In this document: positions 15,703 to 25,310 of the stretch, piece after piece | How positions within the stretch are numbered: the first letter of the stretch is position 1 | How the letters are laid out: each line of letters starts with the position of its first letter | DNA from: UBA4660 sp002405435 | GTDB lineage: Bacteria > Bacteroidota > Bacteroidia > Flavobacteriales_D > Sanyastnellaceae | NCBI GenBank assembly: GCA_036747335.1 | Contig: DAIOCL010000003.1 | Location: forward strand, 1-64,000 | DNA: 64,000 bases | Direction: 5' to 3' | Position numbers and translations under genes: made by a program | The notes under the pieces: generated by a model | The model's database searches: none | What the model was told of the DNA's origin: nothing | Seen by the model: only the letters and a program-made list of their open reading frames with translations

Positions 15703-17841
15703 TTACCGCATGAGGGTTACATGGCCCTGCATGAGCCTGATGGTCACGTCGTGGTGCGCCCTGATCTTGAGCATCCATGTATATATCCCGTCTGGCGTGA
15801 AGTATTCGCTGTTTCGCACATTGCCCATCCAGGCTTCTTCCGGGTCATTGGAGAAGAAAACCGCCTCTCCCCAACGGTTCCAGATGGTAAATTCATACAG
15901 GGTTGGCTCAAAGCCGCTGAATACCGGACGAAATCCGTCGTTTATGCCGTCGTTGTCAGGGGTAAATGCATTGGGCAGGAAAACCAGCGTTTCAGGAAGA
16001 ACCTCCACCGCACGCCAGGCCGTGTCCATACAGCCATAGGAATTGGTCACTATCTGGGTGATGTAATAGCTTCCGTAATCGGAATAGGCGTGCACAAGCG
16101 CGGAATCGGCCGACTGGCTGCCGTCTCCCAGGTCATAGTGCCAGTGGATGACGTCGGCTCCTGCCAGGTCTTCTATTTCGATAAAAGGCTCGTAAATGGG
16201 GGCTTCCTCAGGCGTGACCGAAAATCCGGCCTGCGGCTTGGGGAAAACTGTGATCATCTGCGGTATGAGCGTGTCGCGGGCGCAGCCGGTATTGGCCCAT
16301 ACCTCGAGGTACACATCGAAAATTCCCACGGTATCGGCTATAAACGTTAACGCAGGTGCATGTCCCATTACGCTGTCTCCCAGCATCCAGAGCCAGCCTG
16401 TCAGGGTATGGGGGCTCACTATGGTGGACTCGTCAGAGAGGCCCACTTCGTTGCCCGCGCAGAGGGTCTCGGGCCCACCGGTAAATGAAATTTCCGGGAG
16501 CGCATACACCGTGATGGTGTCGGTCGCCGTGTATGTACAGCCCCGGTCACTCGTTGCCGTGAAACTCACCGCATAGTCGCCGGGTGCCGAATACACGTGC
16601 GCAGCTCCGGCCGCTGAAATAACCGGTTGACTATCGCCTACGCTCCAGTCTTCGGCAGCAATCCAACCTGCGCCGACAGAAGAATAGGCATAAAACTGTG
16701 ATGCCTCATCATAGCAGCTGTTTTCGGCGGTGATACTCACCTGTGGTGTGGGAAATACTTCGGCGTATTGCGTGAGCGCAGCATAACAACCGCGGTCACT
16801 CGTAACTTCCAGCAACACGGGCAGTTCACCCCATCCCGCAAATGCGTGTACGAGGGAGTCGCCGTTTTCAACGGTGGTGCCTTCCGCAGTCCAGTTCGTT
16901 TCCACTATGCTGCCCGCCTCAATGCCGGAGGTATTGTAAAACACGAGGGGCATGTCCTGACATCCGTCAGCCGTGGTGAATGCCGCAGACGGCGTGGCCC
17001 AAACGTTTACGGTTGTGTCAACGATTGTCGTACATCCAAAGGGTGTAGACATGATCACCGTCAGCGGGTAATTGCCGATGGCCGGGTAAATGATTTCGGG
17101 TGATTCGTATCCGAGAAATATGCCCTGGTCTCCGTAGTTCCACTCCGTATAGGCGATGCTCTCATAGGGCACCCAGCTTGCATTGAGTGGCTGCAACGTA
17201 TCGCCGAGACAAAGGTCCGAATAACTAATATCGGCATCAGGGGCCGGATGGATTACAAGGTCGGTGTTGTCACTTGATGAGCATCCGTAACCATCCGTAT
17301 AGAAATAGGTGATGGAAAACACCCCGTCTCCGTCAGAGGGATCGAGTACAAAAATTTCGTTGGCTCCGAAGAGGTATTGGCCGCCTAATGGGGTACCGCC
17401 CTCCATGGCAATGACCGGGTCATTTTCGCAGTATTCATCAAATGCCTCCAGCGTGACCGTGGGTAAGGGGTGTACAAACACATCAACGGTATCGGTGTTT
17501 GTGCATCCGTTGAGATCGGTGTACGCATAGACTACCGGGTGGGCGATGCCTTCGCCCGTTGTGGGGTCAAATACATTCTGCGGCAAGCCGTCGATATAAT
17601 ATACGCCAGGCGGATCTGCGGGCAAGCCGCCGCTGACCTGAAAAGGCGCATCCATTTGGCAAACGTCTTCAGCGAGGTCAAGTGCCACCACCGGCAAAGG
17701 GTGCACAACCACCTGCAGGGTGTCTGTAGTTTGGCAGTCGCTGTAGTAGCCCGTCAACACGAAGTTAGTCGTTTGCGGGGGAAATAGCTTGAACTCTTCT
17801 GGTCCCGAAAGTTCCACATAGGTGTCTTCCTCCCACACCAA
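15703..17841 (-). CDS. 3' part of a stop-interrupted giant PKD/gliding-type protein
   Basis: 712 codons ending in a gliding-motility-associated C-terminal (T9SS type B) domain: FLPNAFTPDNDGINDGF, then YEFTIWNRWGEAVFFS and DGIYTWMLKIRA. Before it lie Ig-like/PKD-like repeats (VHPLPVVALDLAEDVC, EWNYGDQGIFLGYE, IHWHYDLGDGSQSADSA). There is no signal peptide, and the nominal start at 17841 is a TTG inside a repeat. The same frame continues upstream without a break to 17904, encoding SAIEQLCYGDGVHLSITKAE, and is separated from the 5' part only by the TAA at 17905-17907. This is therefore the rest of one protein of about 1,926 residues, not an independent gene. Confidence 0.8.
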   Translation of the reverse strand: MVWEEDTYVELSGPEEFKLFPPQTTNFVLTGYYSDCQTTDTLQVVVHPLPVVALDLAEDVCQMDAPFQVSGGLPADPPGVYYIDGLPQNVFDPTTGEGIAHPVVYAYTDLNGCTNTDTVDVFVHPLPTVTLEAFDEYCENDPVIAMEGGTPLGGQYLFGANEIFVLDPSDGDGVFSITYFYTDGYGCSSSDNTDLVIHPAPDADISYSDLCLGDTLQPLNASWVPYESIAYTEWNYGDQGIFLGYESPEIIYPAIGNYPLTVIMSTPFGCTTIVDTTVNVWATPSAAFTTADGCQDMPLVFYNTSGIEAGSIVETNWTAEGTTVENGDSLVHAFAGWGELPVLLEVTSDRGCYAALTQYAEVFPTPQVSITAENSCYDEASQFYAYSSVGAGWIAAEDWSVGDSQPVISAAGAAHVYSAPGDYAVSFTATSDRGCTYTATDTITVYALPEISFTGGPETLCAGNEVGLSDESTIVSPHTLTGWLWMLGDSVMGHAPALTFIADTVGIFDVYLEVWANTGCARDTLIPQMITVFPKPQAGFSVTPEEAPIYEPFIEIEDLAGADVIHWHYDLGDGSQSADSALVHAYSDYGSYYITQIVTNSYGCMDTAWRAVEVLPETLVFLPNAFTPDNDGINDGFRPVFSGFEPTLYEFTIWNRWGEAVFFSNDPEEAWMGNVRNSEYFTPDGIYTWMLKIRAHHDVTIRLMQGHVTLMR

Positions 17842-17904
17842 CAGTTCTGCCTTGGTTATGCTGAGGTGAACGCCGTCTCCATAGCACAGTTGTTCGATCG
17901 CGGA

Positions 17905-17907
17905 TTA
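17905..17907 (-). other. In-frame TAA splitting the PKD gene
   Basis: The minus-strand codons read GCG TAC ACG CTG TCA TAA TCC GCG ATC, and coding sequence of the same repeat family continues in the same frame on both sides. No base insertion or deletion is needed; one base change would restore the frame (for example TAA from TAC, TAT, CAA or TCA). Confidence 0.9.
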
Positions 17908-20900
17908 TGACAGCGTGTACGCTTCGACCTCAATGGAGTCAGTGCACGAAATCAGCACGGGGCAACCATTTGGGTCTGTCATGATAATCGAGGGGCAGTA
18001 GGTCCCTGTTTGATCGTAGGTGTGTGCGGTGGTGGTTGATCCGCCGGGGTCTCCGTAGCCGTCATCAAAGTCCCAGAAGTAGTCGAAATAGGTGTCGCCT
18101 ACATTAAATGCCGAAAAGTCGACGTCATAGGGAGCGCACAGCGCCGTGTCGAGCGCCTGCGAGAAGGGGCCAATCACCTCTCCGAAATTCAGGATGTCGG
18201 GGACTTCAAGGGTATCGATGCAGGCATATTCGTTCATCACCACCAGCACGACGTTGTAGACGCCAATGGAATAGGTGTGATAAACCATGTTGCCTTCACC
18301 CAACTGCCCATCGCCGAAGTCCCACTGCTCCATAACGATGTCTGCGTCCACCTCTAGCGTGCTGTTTTCAAACTGCACGCCGTAAAGACAGTTGTTGATG
18401 CTCGACGTATAGGTGAAGTCAATTTCCGGGTTGACGATATGCACCGCGTCTGCGTTGCAGTAAGTCCGGCTGCAACCCGAGGGGTTTTCCACGGTCAGGC
18501 AGACGGCGTAGGTGCCGTTGTCGCCATAGTCATGCGCCGGCTGAGGCAGGTTGCTGGTATTGTACACGCCCGATAAAGGGTCACCAAAATCCCAGGTGTA
18601 TGCGGCGATGTTTCCGATGGACTGGTTAAGGAACGAGACCGTATCGTTTTGGCAGGAGGGGTCGTTTGCCACCAAAAAATAGGGAATGGCCGGATTGTCG
18701 ATGGAGAGGTTTGGGGTCTCCTGGCTATAGCAGCCCAATGCATCGTAGGCGCGCAGGGTGACCGTAATGGGCTCATCGTAATTGAAGGGCTCACTGAACG
18801 TCACATAGGGTGTTTGCTCATTCGTCACATACCCGCTGCTGAAGGTCCATTGAGGGTTCGTTAGCGTGGCCAGGTCAGGAATGAATCCGATGTGTACGGA
18901 GTCACAGACGTCAACCAAATCATAGGAAAAACTGGCAAAATCAGGGTTGGAGGCTACAAATATCACATCTTCATACACCAGGGTGTCGGTGCATCCCTCC
19001 CAGTTTGTGCCTATTACCGTGATGTCGAAATAGCCGGCGTCTTCAAATGAGAGGGTGGGCCAGAAGTTGGCGTTGAGCCCGTAGTTGGCCGTAGTGGAAA
19101 TTCCGTCGTGCTGGTAGGTAACCACATACTTGTTGAGCATCTGGTTCCAGACGGCATGAATATGGTCGCCGTTGCTGACGGAAACTTCCCATTCCTGGTT
19201 AGAGCCATTGTCGCTCATTGACACCATCAGGGGCGGACAACCCGTTGTGGGGGCAAGGTTGAGCGTCAGGTTTACCGGCTCGACACTTATTTCCAACACC
19301 TTGCTGTCGGGGCAGCCATCGGCAATCGTATCATTGAATGCGGTCAGCGTTATTTCATAGTCTCCAGGCCCGGGAAACAGGTGGGTTGGATTGGTTTCGT
19401 TAATGACCAGGGGGGTTCCGTCTCCGAAATCCCAGACCAGGGAATCAGCCATGATCGACTGGTCCGTAAATGTCAGCGAGAGGTAGTTGTCGCAACTGAT
19501 GGTGTAATCAAACAAGGCCACCGGGGGAACGATGTACATAAAGTCTGGATAGGAGACCGTCATACTGCATGTTCCGTTGAATACAGAAAGGGCAACATCG
19601 AAGTATCCCGTGTCGGAATAATCGTGGGTAACGCAGGTGTCGAAATAGGCATAGGCGTGCCAGCCTGTGTTATCGCCGAAGTTCCACGAATAGGTATTGC
19701 CCGGCTGGTATTCTACGCAAAACTCCAGTTCATCTCCGGCACAGGCGTAGTTGGTGTTGGCGGTAAATCCGGTAGATACCTGAAGTACCACCGTTACCGG
19801 CTGGTCAGCGGTCTCGGACGCCGTGCATCCCTGGCTGGTCAAAATGCTCAGAGAGACTGCATACATTCCCGGGGTGTCATAGGCATAGGCGGGATCCGGC
19901 CCGGTGGCATCGGTGATTCCGTCGCCATCAAAATCCCACATCCAGTCGACCACCGGATCGACGGTGCTGACATTGGCCGAAAGAATGTCTATGTTTTGTC
20001 CGGTGCACACAGATGGCTCAATGTCAAGTGCTATAGCCGGTGGCTGCACCACAATGTAGTCGTTGAGCACGAGCACATCAGTGCATCCGAATTGGTTGGA
20101 TACCTCCAGTGAAATGTCGTAATTGCCGTTAGCCGTGAAGGTGTGGCTGAATGCATTGGCGGCAGAAGAAACCCAGGAGCCGTTGATATACCAGTTATAG
20201 CTCAGCGTGCCAGGCCCCGTACTTTCATTGGTAAACTCAACCTGAAAAGGTGCCATGCAGCTTTCAGTCGTATCCGCTGTGAACGCTGCCGTAATGCCTT
20301 CAAGCACTCCGATGGCCGCAGGTCCGCTCAGGGTATCGGCGCAGGTTGTGCTGTAGGTCACAATGAGGGCTGGCGTGTAGCTGCCGGCCTGGTTGTAGGC
20401 GAAACTTCCGTTTTGCGTCGTGGCATCCGTAGTTCCGTCGCCGTTGAGGTCCCATTGCCAGGCGAGAGGAACGGGTACCGTGGTATCGGTGAATGTGACG
20501 CTTTCGCCTTCACACACCTCGTCGCTGCTCACGGAATAACTGGCCTGTGCCGAACTGAATATGGTGAGTGGGTGGCATTCGGTATCTTCACAGCCCACCG
20601 CATCGGCGACCGTAAGGCAGGCATTGAAATTTCCCGTTGCCAGGAAGGTGTGGCTCGTGTTGTTGACGCCCGCTGCCGTTGTTTCGCTTCCGTCGCCAAA
20701 GTCCCACGTAGACGTAAGAGCCCCGCTGCCCGAAGAATTGTTGTCAAAACCTATGGCCACCGGAGGGTTGCACTCCAGCGCGCTGCTCAGGGCGAAGGCG
20801 GCCTGCGGAAATACAGACGAAACATCGATCAGCCCGCTTACGGTGATATCGTCATAGCATCCATGGTTGTCTTCCACCGAAAGCACCGGCGTAAAAGTTC

Positions 20901-21483
20901 CCGCATTCGGGTAGCAATAGGCCGGATTTTGCTGGCTGCTGACGGCGCCGTTACCAAAGTCCCACGACCACTCTACGATAGTACTGCCCGGAGCGGGCAC
21001 ACACTGGTCTGTAAACTGCACGCAAAGCGGAAAACAGCCTTCAGGATCATCAACGGATAAATTGGCCTGGGGCAGACCGTACACGGTGATATAATCGTTC
21101 ACGGTAGTGGTCATGGCGCCGTTAACCGTCAGGGTCACATCATAGGAACCGGGTTGAGAAAATATTGCGATAAAAGTGGGTGAAGTTGACAGCTGCGACG
21201 TGCCATCTGGGCGCGTTATGCTCCAGTTGTAGGAAACGATCGTAGCCGGGTCCGGGGATGTGACGTTGATTACGATTCCGAGCGGAGAACAACCCGAGGT
21301 CTGGTTGGCCTGAAAACTCTGCCCCACAGCCCTCTTCGCGACGCCTGAGGCGCACACGACCGCGATACACATCACCGCAGCGTGAAGCAGCTTCAACGGG
21401 TTCAACCGGTGTGAGCGGTTAAGGATATGGTTATGGCGTTGGGGCACAGGTGTACCGTAAGGGGTTCTTTTTACGCAGAACAC
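17905..21483 (-). CDS. 5' part of a giant PKD-repeat secreted protein
   Basis: 1,192 residues to a TAA. A hydrophobic leader (about residues 30-55, ending AKRAVGQ) is the export signal; the exact start is unsure because 21483 is a GTG and the first ATG is residue 38, inside the hydrophobic stretch. About a dozen PKD-type repeats follow, with WDFGDG/WDFG cores, for example STWDFGDGSETTAAGV, LVWDFGDGTPLVINE, EQWDFGDGQLGEGN. PKD domains mediate surface adhesion or polymer binding. As written the protein ends without a T9SS sorting domain; that domain lies in frame beyond the stop. It is divergent from lysS. Confidence 0.88.
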   Translation of the reverse strand: MFCVKRTPYGTPVPQRHNHILNRSHRLNPLKLLHAAVMCIAVVCASGVAKRAVGQSFQANQTSGCSPLGIVINVTSPDPATIVSYNWSITRPDGTSQLSTSPTFIAIFSQPGSYDVTLTVNGAMTTTVNDYITVYGLPQANLSVDDPEGCFPLCVQFTDQCVPAPGSTIVEWSWDFGNGAVSSQQNPAYCYPNAGTFTPVLSVEDNHGCYDDITVSGLIDVSSVFPQAAFALSSALECNPPVAIGFDNNSSGSGALTSTWDFGDGSETTAAGVNNTSHTFLATGNFNACLTVADAVGCEDTECHPLTIFSSAQASYSVSSDEVCEGESVTFTDTTVPVPLAWQWDLNGDGTTDATTQNGSFAYNQAGSYTPALIVTYSTTCADTLSGPAAIGVLEGITAAFTADTTESCMAPFQVEFTNESTGPGTLSYNWYINGSWVSSAANAFSHTFTANGNYDISLEVSNQFGCTDVLVLNDYIVVQPPAIALDIEPSVCTGQNIDILSANVSTVDPVVDWMWDFDGDGITDATGPDPAYAYDTPGMYAVSLSILTSQGCTASETADQPVTVVLQVSTGFTANTNYACAGDELEFCVEYQPGNTYSWNFGDNTGWHAYAYFDTCVTHDYSDTGYFDVALSVFNGTCSMTVSYPDFMYIVPPVALFDYTISCDNYLSLTFTDQSIMADSLVWDFGDGTPLVINETNPTHLFPGPGDYEITLTAFNDTIADGCPDSKVLEISVEPVNLTLNLAPTTGCPPLMVSMSDNGSNQEWEVSVSNGDHIHAVWNQMLNKYVVTYQHDGISTTANYGLNANFWPTLSFEDAGYFDITVIGTNWEGCTDTLVYEDVIFVASNPDFASFSYDLVDVCDSVHIGFIPDLATLTNPQWTFSSGYVTNEQTPYVTFSEPFNYDEPITVTLRAYDALGCYSQETPNLSIDNPAIPYFLVANDPSCQNDTVSFLNQSIGNIAAYTWDFGDPLSGVYNTSNLPQPAHDYGDNGTYAVCLTVENPSGCSRTYCNADAVHIVNPEIDFTYTSSINNCLYGVQFENSTLEVDADIVMEQWDFGDGQLGEGNMVYHTYSIGVYNVVLVVMNEYACIDTLEVPDILNFGEVIGPFSQALDTALCAPYDVDFSAFNVGDTYFDYFWDFDDGYGDPGGSTTTAHTYDQTGTYCPSIIMTDPNGCPVLISCTDSIEVEAYTLS

Positions 21484-21639
21484 AGGGGCTGGGTTTCAGC
21501 CATACAACGCTTTTCTTCCGCTGCACCGATGCCCTCCCCAACAGCGCGCTATGTATTTCATTATTAGTGTCTTAGCCCGCGGCTACGGCGTCCTTTTTCT
21601 CCCAGGGTGGCGGCCGTGGGCGGGGTCAGGCGATCGGGT

Positions 21640-21647
21640 TAAGTTTG
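21640..21647 (+). promoter_or_regulatory. -7 promoter element of lysS
   Basis: TAAGTTTG matches TAnnTTTG and lies 20 nt before the ATG at 21668. It supports that start over the in-frame ATG at 21551, which would lie upstream of the promoter. Confidence 0.5.
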
Positions 21648-21667
21648 CCGGCAGAATTATTTGGCCT

Positions 21668-23167
21668 ATGCACCACTTGAGCGAACAGGAACTACAGCGC
21701 CGCAAAAACATGGACAGCCTGCGGCTTCGGGGCATTGCCCCCTATCCGCCCGAACAATTTCCGGTGGATGCGTGGTTTCGTCCCCTGAAAGCCCATTATG
21801 AGGCCGGTATAAAAGTGGTTCTCGCCGGGCGGCTGATGGGTTTCCGCTGCAAGGGAAAGGCGAGTTTTTGTGAATTGCAGGACAGCACAGGGCGCATCCA
21901 GCTTTATATCAACCAAGACGAGGTATGTCCCGGAGAAGACAAATCTTTTTATCAGGATGTGTTCCTGCACCTGTTTGACCTCGGCGATTTTATTGGTGTG
22001 CGCGGCGAAATGTTTACCACCAAGGTGGGCGAAATTTCCGTGAAGGTTTCAGAAATACGCATGTTGGCAAAAAGCCTCAAGCCCCTTCCGGTAGTGAAGG
22101 TCGATGCAGAGGGCCATGCGCACGATGTGGTTACCGACCCCGAATTCCGCTACCGGCAACGTTATGCTGACCTTGTCATCAACCCACACGTGCGCGAAAC
22201 CTTCGAGAAGCGCACACGCATGGTGAACGCCTTGCGCACCTGGCTCAACGAGCGCGGCGCACTCGAAGTGGACACCCCTGTGCTGCAGCCCATTCCCGGT
22301 GGTGCTGCCGCGCGCCCCTTCATTACGCACCATAATGCGCTCGACATTCCGCTGTACCTGCGTATTGCCAATGAACTTTACCTCAAACGGCTCATCGTGG
22401 GCGGTTTTGACTGGGTCTTTGAGTTTTCGCGCAACTTCCGCAATGAGGGAATGGACCGCACGCACAACCCCGAGTTTACCATACTGGAGTTTTACGTGGC
22501 CTACAGGGATTATTACTGGATGATGGAGGCGACAGAGCAGATGCTGGAGTATGCGGCCATTCAGACCAACGGCACTACCGAACTGGTAGTAGGTGGCCGC
22601 ACGATCTCCATGAAAGCACCCTTCCCGCGTGTTTCGATCTACGAAGCCATCCGCCATCACACGGGTGAAGATATCAGCGGTATGGATGAGACCGCGTTGC
22701 GCCAGCTGTGCAGCAAGCTCGGTCTGCAGACGGATCCTTCGATGGGTCGTGCTAAGCTGATCGATGAGATCTTCGGTGCCGCCTGCGAGCCCCACTACAT
22801 ACAGCCCACCTTTATTACCGACCACCCGGTGGAGATGAGTCCGCTTACCAAAAAGCACCGCAGCAAGGCCGGACTGGTTGAGCGCTTCGAACTGATGGTC
22901 AATGGCAAGGAAGTCGCCAACGCCTACACCGAGCTGAACGATCCGATTGAACAGCGCGAACGGTTTGAAGAGCAGGTGCGTCTTATGGAACGCGGCGACC
23001 ACGAAGCCATGTTTATAGACCATGACTTTCTGCGCGCCCTGGAATACGGTATGCCGCCCACATCGGGTATTGGCTTCGGTATAGACCGTCTTTGTATGTT
23101 GTTTGCCGGAGAGGCCTCTATACAGGATGTGCTGCTTTTCCCGCAGATGCGCCCGGAAAAGGAATAA
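21668..23167 (+). CDS. lysS: Lysyl-tRNA synthetase, class II
   Basis: 499 residues from ATG at 21668, matching the usual length of about 500. An N-terminal OB-fold anticodon-binding domain (GRLMGFRCKGKASFCELQD) precedes the class II core: motif 1 around FEKRTRMVNALRTWL...TPVLQPIPGGA, motif 2 EFSRNFRNEGMDRTHNPEFT, motif 3 GIGFGIDRLCMLFA. The product is cytoplasmic and charges tRNA-Lys. An upstream in-frame start at 21551 adds 39 residues not present in the family. The large minus-strand reading frame opposite is a codon shadow. Confidence 0.97.
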   Translation: MHHLSEQELQRRKNMDSLRLRGIAPYPPEQFPVDAWFRPLKAHYEAGIKVVLAGRLMGFRCKGKASFCELQDSTGRIQLYINQDEVCPGEDKSFYQDVFLHLFDLGDFIGVRGEMFTTKVGEISVKVSEIRMLAKSLKPLPVVKVDAEGHAHDVVTDPEFRYRQRYADLVINPHVRETFEKRTRMVNALRTWLNERGALEVDTPVLQPIPGGAAARPFITHHNALDIPLYLRIANELYLKRLIVGGFDWVFEFSRNFRNEGMDRTHNPEFTILEFYVAYRDYYWMMEATEQMLEYAAIQTNGTTELVVGGRTISMKAPFPRVSIYEAIRHHTGEDISGMDETALRQLCSKLGLQTDPSMGRAKLIDEIFGAACEPHYIQPTFITDHPVEMSPLTKKHRSKAGLVERFELMVNGKEVANAYTELNDPIEQRERFEEQVRLMERGDHEAMFIDHDFLRALEYGMPPTSGIGFGIDRLCMLFAGEASIQDVLLFPQMRPEKE

Positions 23168-23241
23168 TGCAGCCGTTGCCCGGGATATGTGCTGTCTGCT
23201 GACTGCCTGATGTATTCCGACTCTTTACCCCGCACTGAACC

Positions 23242-24531
23242 ATGCTCAGCGTACACATAGAAAACGATCCGCTGTTTTTCGGCAAGGTTTCATACACCTG
23301 GTCTTTGTTTGCCCGCTTCCTGAGGCTGCCGTACCGGCTTACAGATTCTCGCGAAGTTGCGCAGCTCGTTATTGGCACCGGTGTCGATGACCACCTGCTG
23401 ATCAGCCGGTCATTTTATCTGCGGCTCGCCGAAGGCCGTTACGATTTCAGAGATCACTTCGGTGCAGGGCCGGTGGTAACCGGCCGAGATGGTCAGCCCG
23501 ACTACCTGTCGTCGGTCTTTTACCTGATCAACTCCTTGCAGGAACATCACGCATCGCATGCCGATGATGTGGGGCGTTTTCCCTACGAGCAATCTTGCCA
23601 GTACCATTACCGCGTGGCCGACAAGAACCTGGTGGCCGAATATTTCCATCGGCTCTTCACACACCTGAAGCCGCAACTGCCTGTGCAGGTTTTTCCCGCC
23701 CATGACAGTGCTGTGATGCTCAGCCACGACATTGACCTGGTATATGGGGCCGTGTGGGATGACGGGCGTGCAGCGCTCCGCTGCGGCCGGGTAGATATCG
23801 CCCTGCGCCTGCTCTTCAATGCGGTCTTGCAACGGCCCGACTGGTTCAATATGGACAAGATCATGCAGGCGGAGTCTGCGCATGGCCTGCGCTCGGTTTT
23901 TTTCTGGCTGGCCAACCGTGGCGCTGTCAATGCCCGAGAGGTCAACGCCGACTATGCCATCAACGATTCACGCATCCGTGCGCAAATGCTGCGGGTGCAA
24001 GGGCGTGGTTTTGAAAACGGCCTGCACAAGAGTATTTCTCAAGACAACCATCTGGAGGAGATGGCGCGTTTTGACCAGCGCCCCACGAGCAACCGCCAGC
24101 ATTACCTGAAGTTTCGCTTGCCCGGGCTCTACCACCAGTGCGATGCGGCCGGTATTGATGTTGACTGCAGCCTGGGTTTTGCGGGTATGGCTGGTTTCCG
24201 CAATTCATGCGGACTTGCGTTCAGGCCCTACGACCTGGATGCAGAACGCAGTTTCAGGGTGACCGAATGCCCGCTGGCTATTATGGATTTCTCTCTTTTC
24301 AAGTATATGGGGCTCGACGCCCGCGCCGCGCGGTACCATATCCTTGACTTTCTCGACAAACACCGGCACAATGCCCTGGTATCTCTGCTGTGGCACAATA
24401 CCTTTTTTTCCAGTGTTCAGTACCGCGATTATCCCGGGGTGTATACGGCCGTACTCGCCTGGCTTCACGAACAGCGCTGGGAGGCAGTGCTTCCCAGGGA
24501 AGCGGCCGGTCACCGGTTGTGTATCTCCTGA
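23242..24531 (+). CDS. Polysaccharide-deacetylase-like protein (DUF7033 type)
   Basis: 429 residues, no signal peptide. The N-terminal about 170 residues resemble the DUF7033 region found in Bacteroidota; a deacetylase-like barrel follows with the metal motif LSHDIDLV and later GLHKS, then DVDCSLGFAGMAGFRNSCGLAFRPYDL, the typical strand-and-arginine end of this family, and LLWHNTFFS (possible His ligand). These proteins are usually found with polysaccharide or envelope genes. It is 74 bp after lysS and probably separately transcribed. The reaction is not established; a carbohydrate esterase family 4 relative is the best guess. Confidence 0.75.
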   Translation: MLSVHIENDPLFFGKVSYTWSLFARFLRLPYRLTDSREVAQLVIGTGVDDHLLISRSFYLRLAEGRYDFRDHFGAGPVVTGRDGQPDYLSSVFYLINSLQEHHASHADDVGRFPYEQSCQYHYRVADKNLVAEYFHRLFTHLKPQLPVQVFPAHDSAVMLSHDIDLVYGAVWDDGRAALRCGRVDIALRLLFNAVLQRPDWFNMDKIMQAESAHGLRSVFFWLANRGAVNAREVNADYAINDSRIRAQMLRVQGRGFENGLHKSISQDNHLEEMARFDQRPTSNRQHYLKFRLPGLYHQCDAAGIDVDCSLGFAGMAGFRNSCGLAFRPYDLDAERSFRVTECPLAIMDFSLFKYMGLDARAARYHILDFLDKHRHNALVSLLWHNTFFSSVQYRDYPGVYTAVLAWLHEQRWEAVLPREAAGHRLCIS

Positions 24532-24550
24532 AAGCCGGCCGGCGCTTCGC

Positions 24551-25300
24551 TCAAAGAATGTTGATGCGGTCAGCGAGTTCGTCGCGGAAGTTTCCTCCAA
24601 CCGGAATTTCTTTTCCAATGTCCTGCATAATCAGCTCGCTGCTCACGATAAACTCGATCTTGTCGAGGTTGACGATAAAGGACCGGTGAACCCGCTGAAA
24701 AGTTTTATGGGGCAGTTTCTTCTCGATATCCTTCATCGTACCATGGATGGTGAATTTGTGGTCGCGCGTGATGATCATCACATAATCTTTAAGCGCTTCC
24801 ACATAGTAAACATCACTTGCATTGAGTTTGGTCAGCCTCGCATGGTGTTTGACAAAAAGGTAGTCTGCACTTTGTTTATAGCTGCTGAGTGATTTCAGCA
24901 GTTCGTTTTCAATTTTCAGTTCTTTCTCCTTACCGTGTTTGTGCACGGCCATTTCAATGCAGGTGTGAAGGTCAATCTCTTTAAACGGCTTCAGCACATA
25001 GCCATGCGGCTCGGAAATTTTAGCCTTTGCCAGGGTCGCTTCATCGCTGTGTGAGGTGAGGTAGATGACCGGTATGTCCTGGTCTCGCTTGATGGCCTGA
25101 GCCGCTTCTATACCTGTCATTTCCCCTTTCAGCTTGATATCCATAATTGCCAGGTCTGGCTTTAACTCCCTGGCCAGCTCAACCGCCTTTTCACCCGTAT
25201 CTGCATAGCCGACTACATTATAGCCCATTTTTTTCAGGCTTTTTTCGATATCCTTTCGCACGATGCTCTCATCTTCGGTAATGAGAATTTTGATTTCCAT
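24551..25300 (-). CDS. LytTR-family response regulator
   Basis: 249 residues from ATG at 25300. Receiver domain: acidic pair ITEDES, phospho-acceptor Asp in LAIMDIKLKG, Thr/Ser in IYLTSHS, and Lys in YVLKPFKE. A linker of about 40 residues precedes a LytTR DNA-binding domain (NASDVYYVEALKDYVMII, TFQRVHRSFIVNLDKIE). It would bind direct-repeat promoter sites when phosphorylated. The gene starts 10 bp after the stop of the histidine kinase and is clearly its partner. An alternative start at 25327 would overlap the kinase gene by 17 bp. Confidence 0.93.
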   Translation of the reverse strand: MEIKILITEDESIVRKDIEKSLKKMGYNVVGYADTGEKAVELARELKPDLAIMDIKLKGEMTGIEAAQAIKRDQDIPVIYLTSHSDEATLAKAKISEPHGYVLKPFKEIDLHTCIEMAVHKHGKEKELKIENELLKSLSSYKQSADYLFVKHHARLTKLNASDVYYVEALKDYVMIITRDHKFTIHGTMKDIEKKLPHKTFQRVHRSFIVNLDKIEFIVSSELIMQDIGKEIPVGGNFRDELADRINIL

Positions 25301-25310
25301 GGTCTGCAGG

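Noticed and set aside
15703..17841. An independent gene starting at 17841
   Set aside because: The start there is a TTG inside a repeat domain, with no signal peptide or promoter box. The same frame reads on upstream into SAIEQLCYGDG and the previous gene with only one TAA between, so this is the tail of one gene.
22049..23023. A 324-residue frame antisense to lysS
   Set aside because: lysS is complete and carries all class II motifs; this reverse frame has no family resemblance and reflects the third-base pattern of a GC-rich gene.
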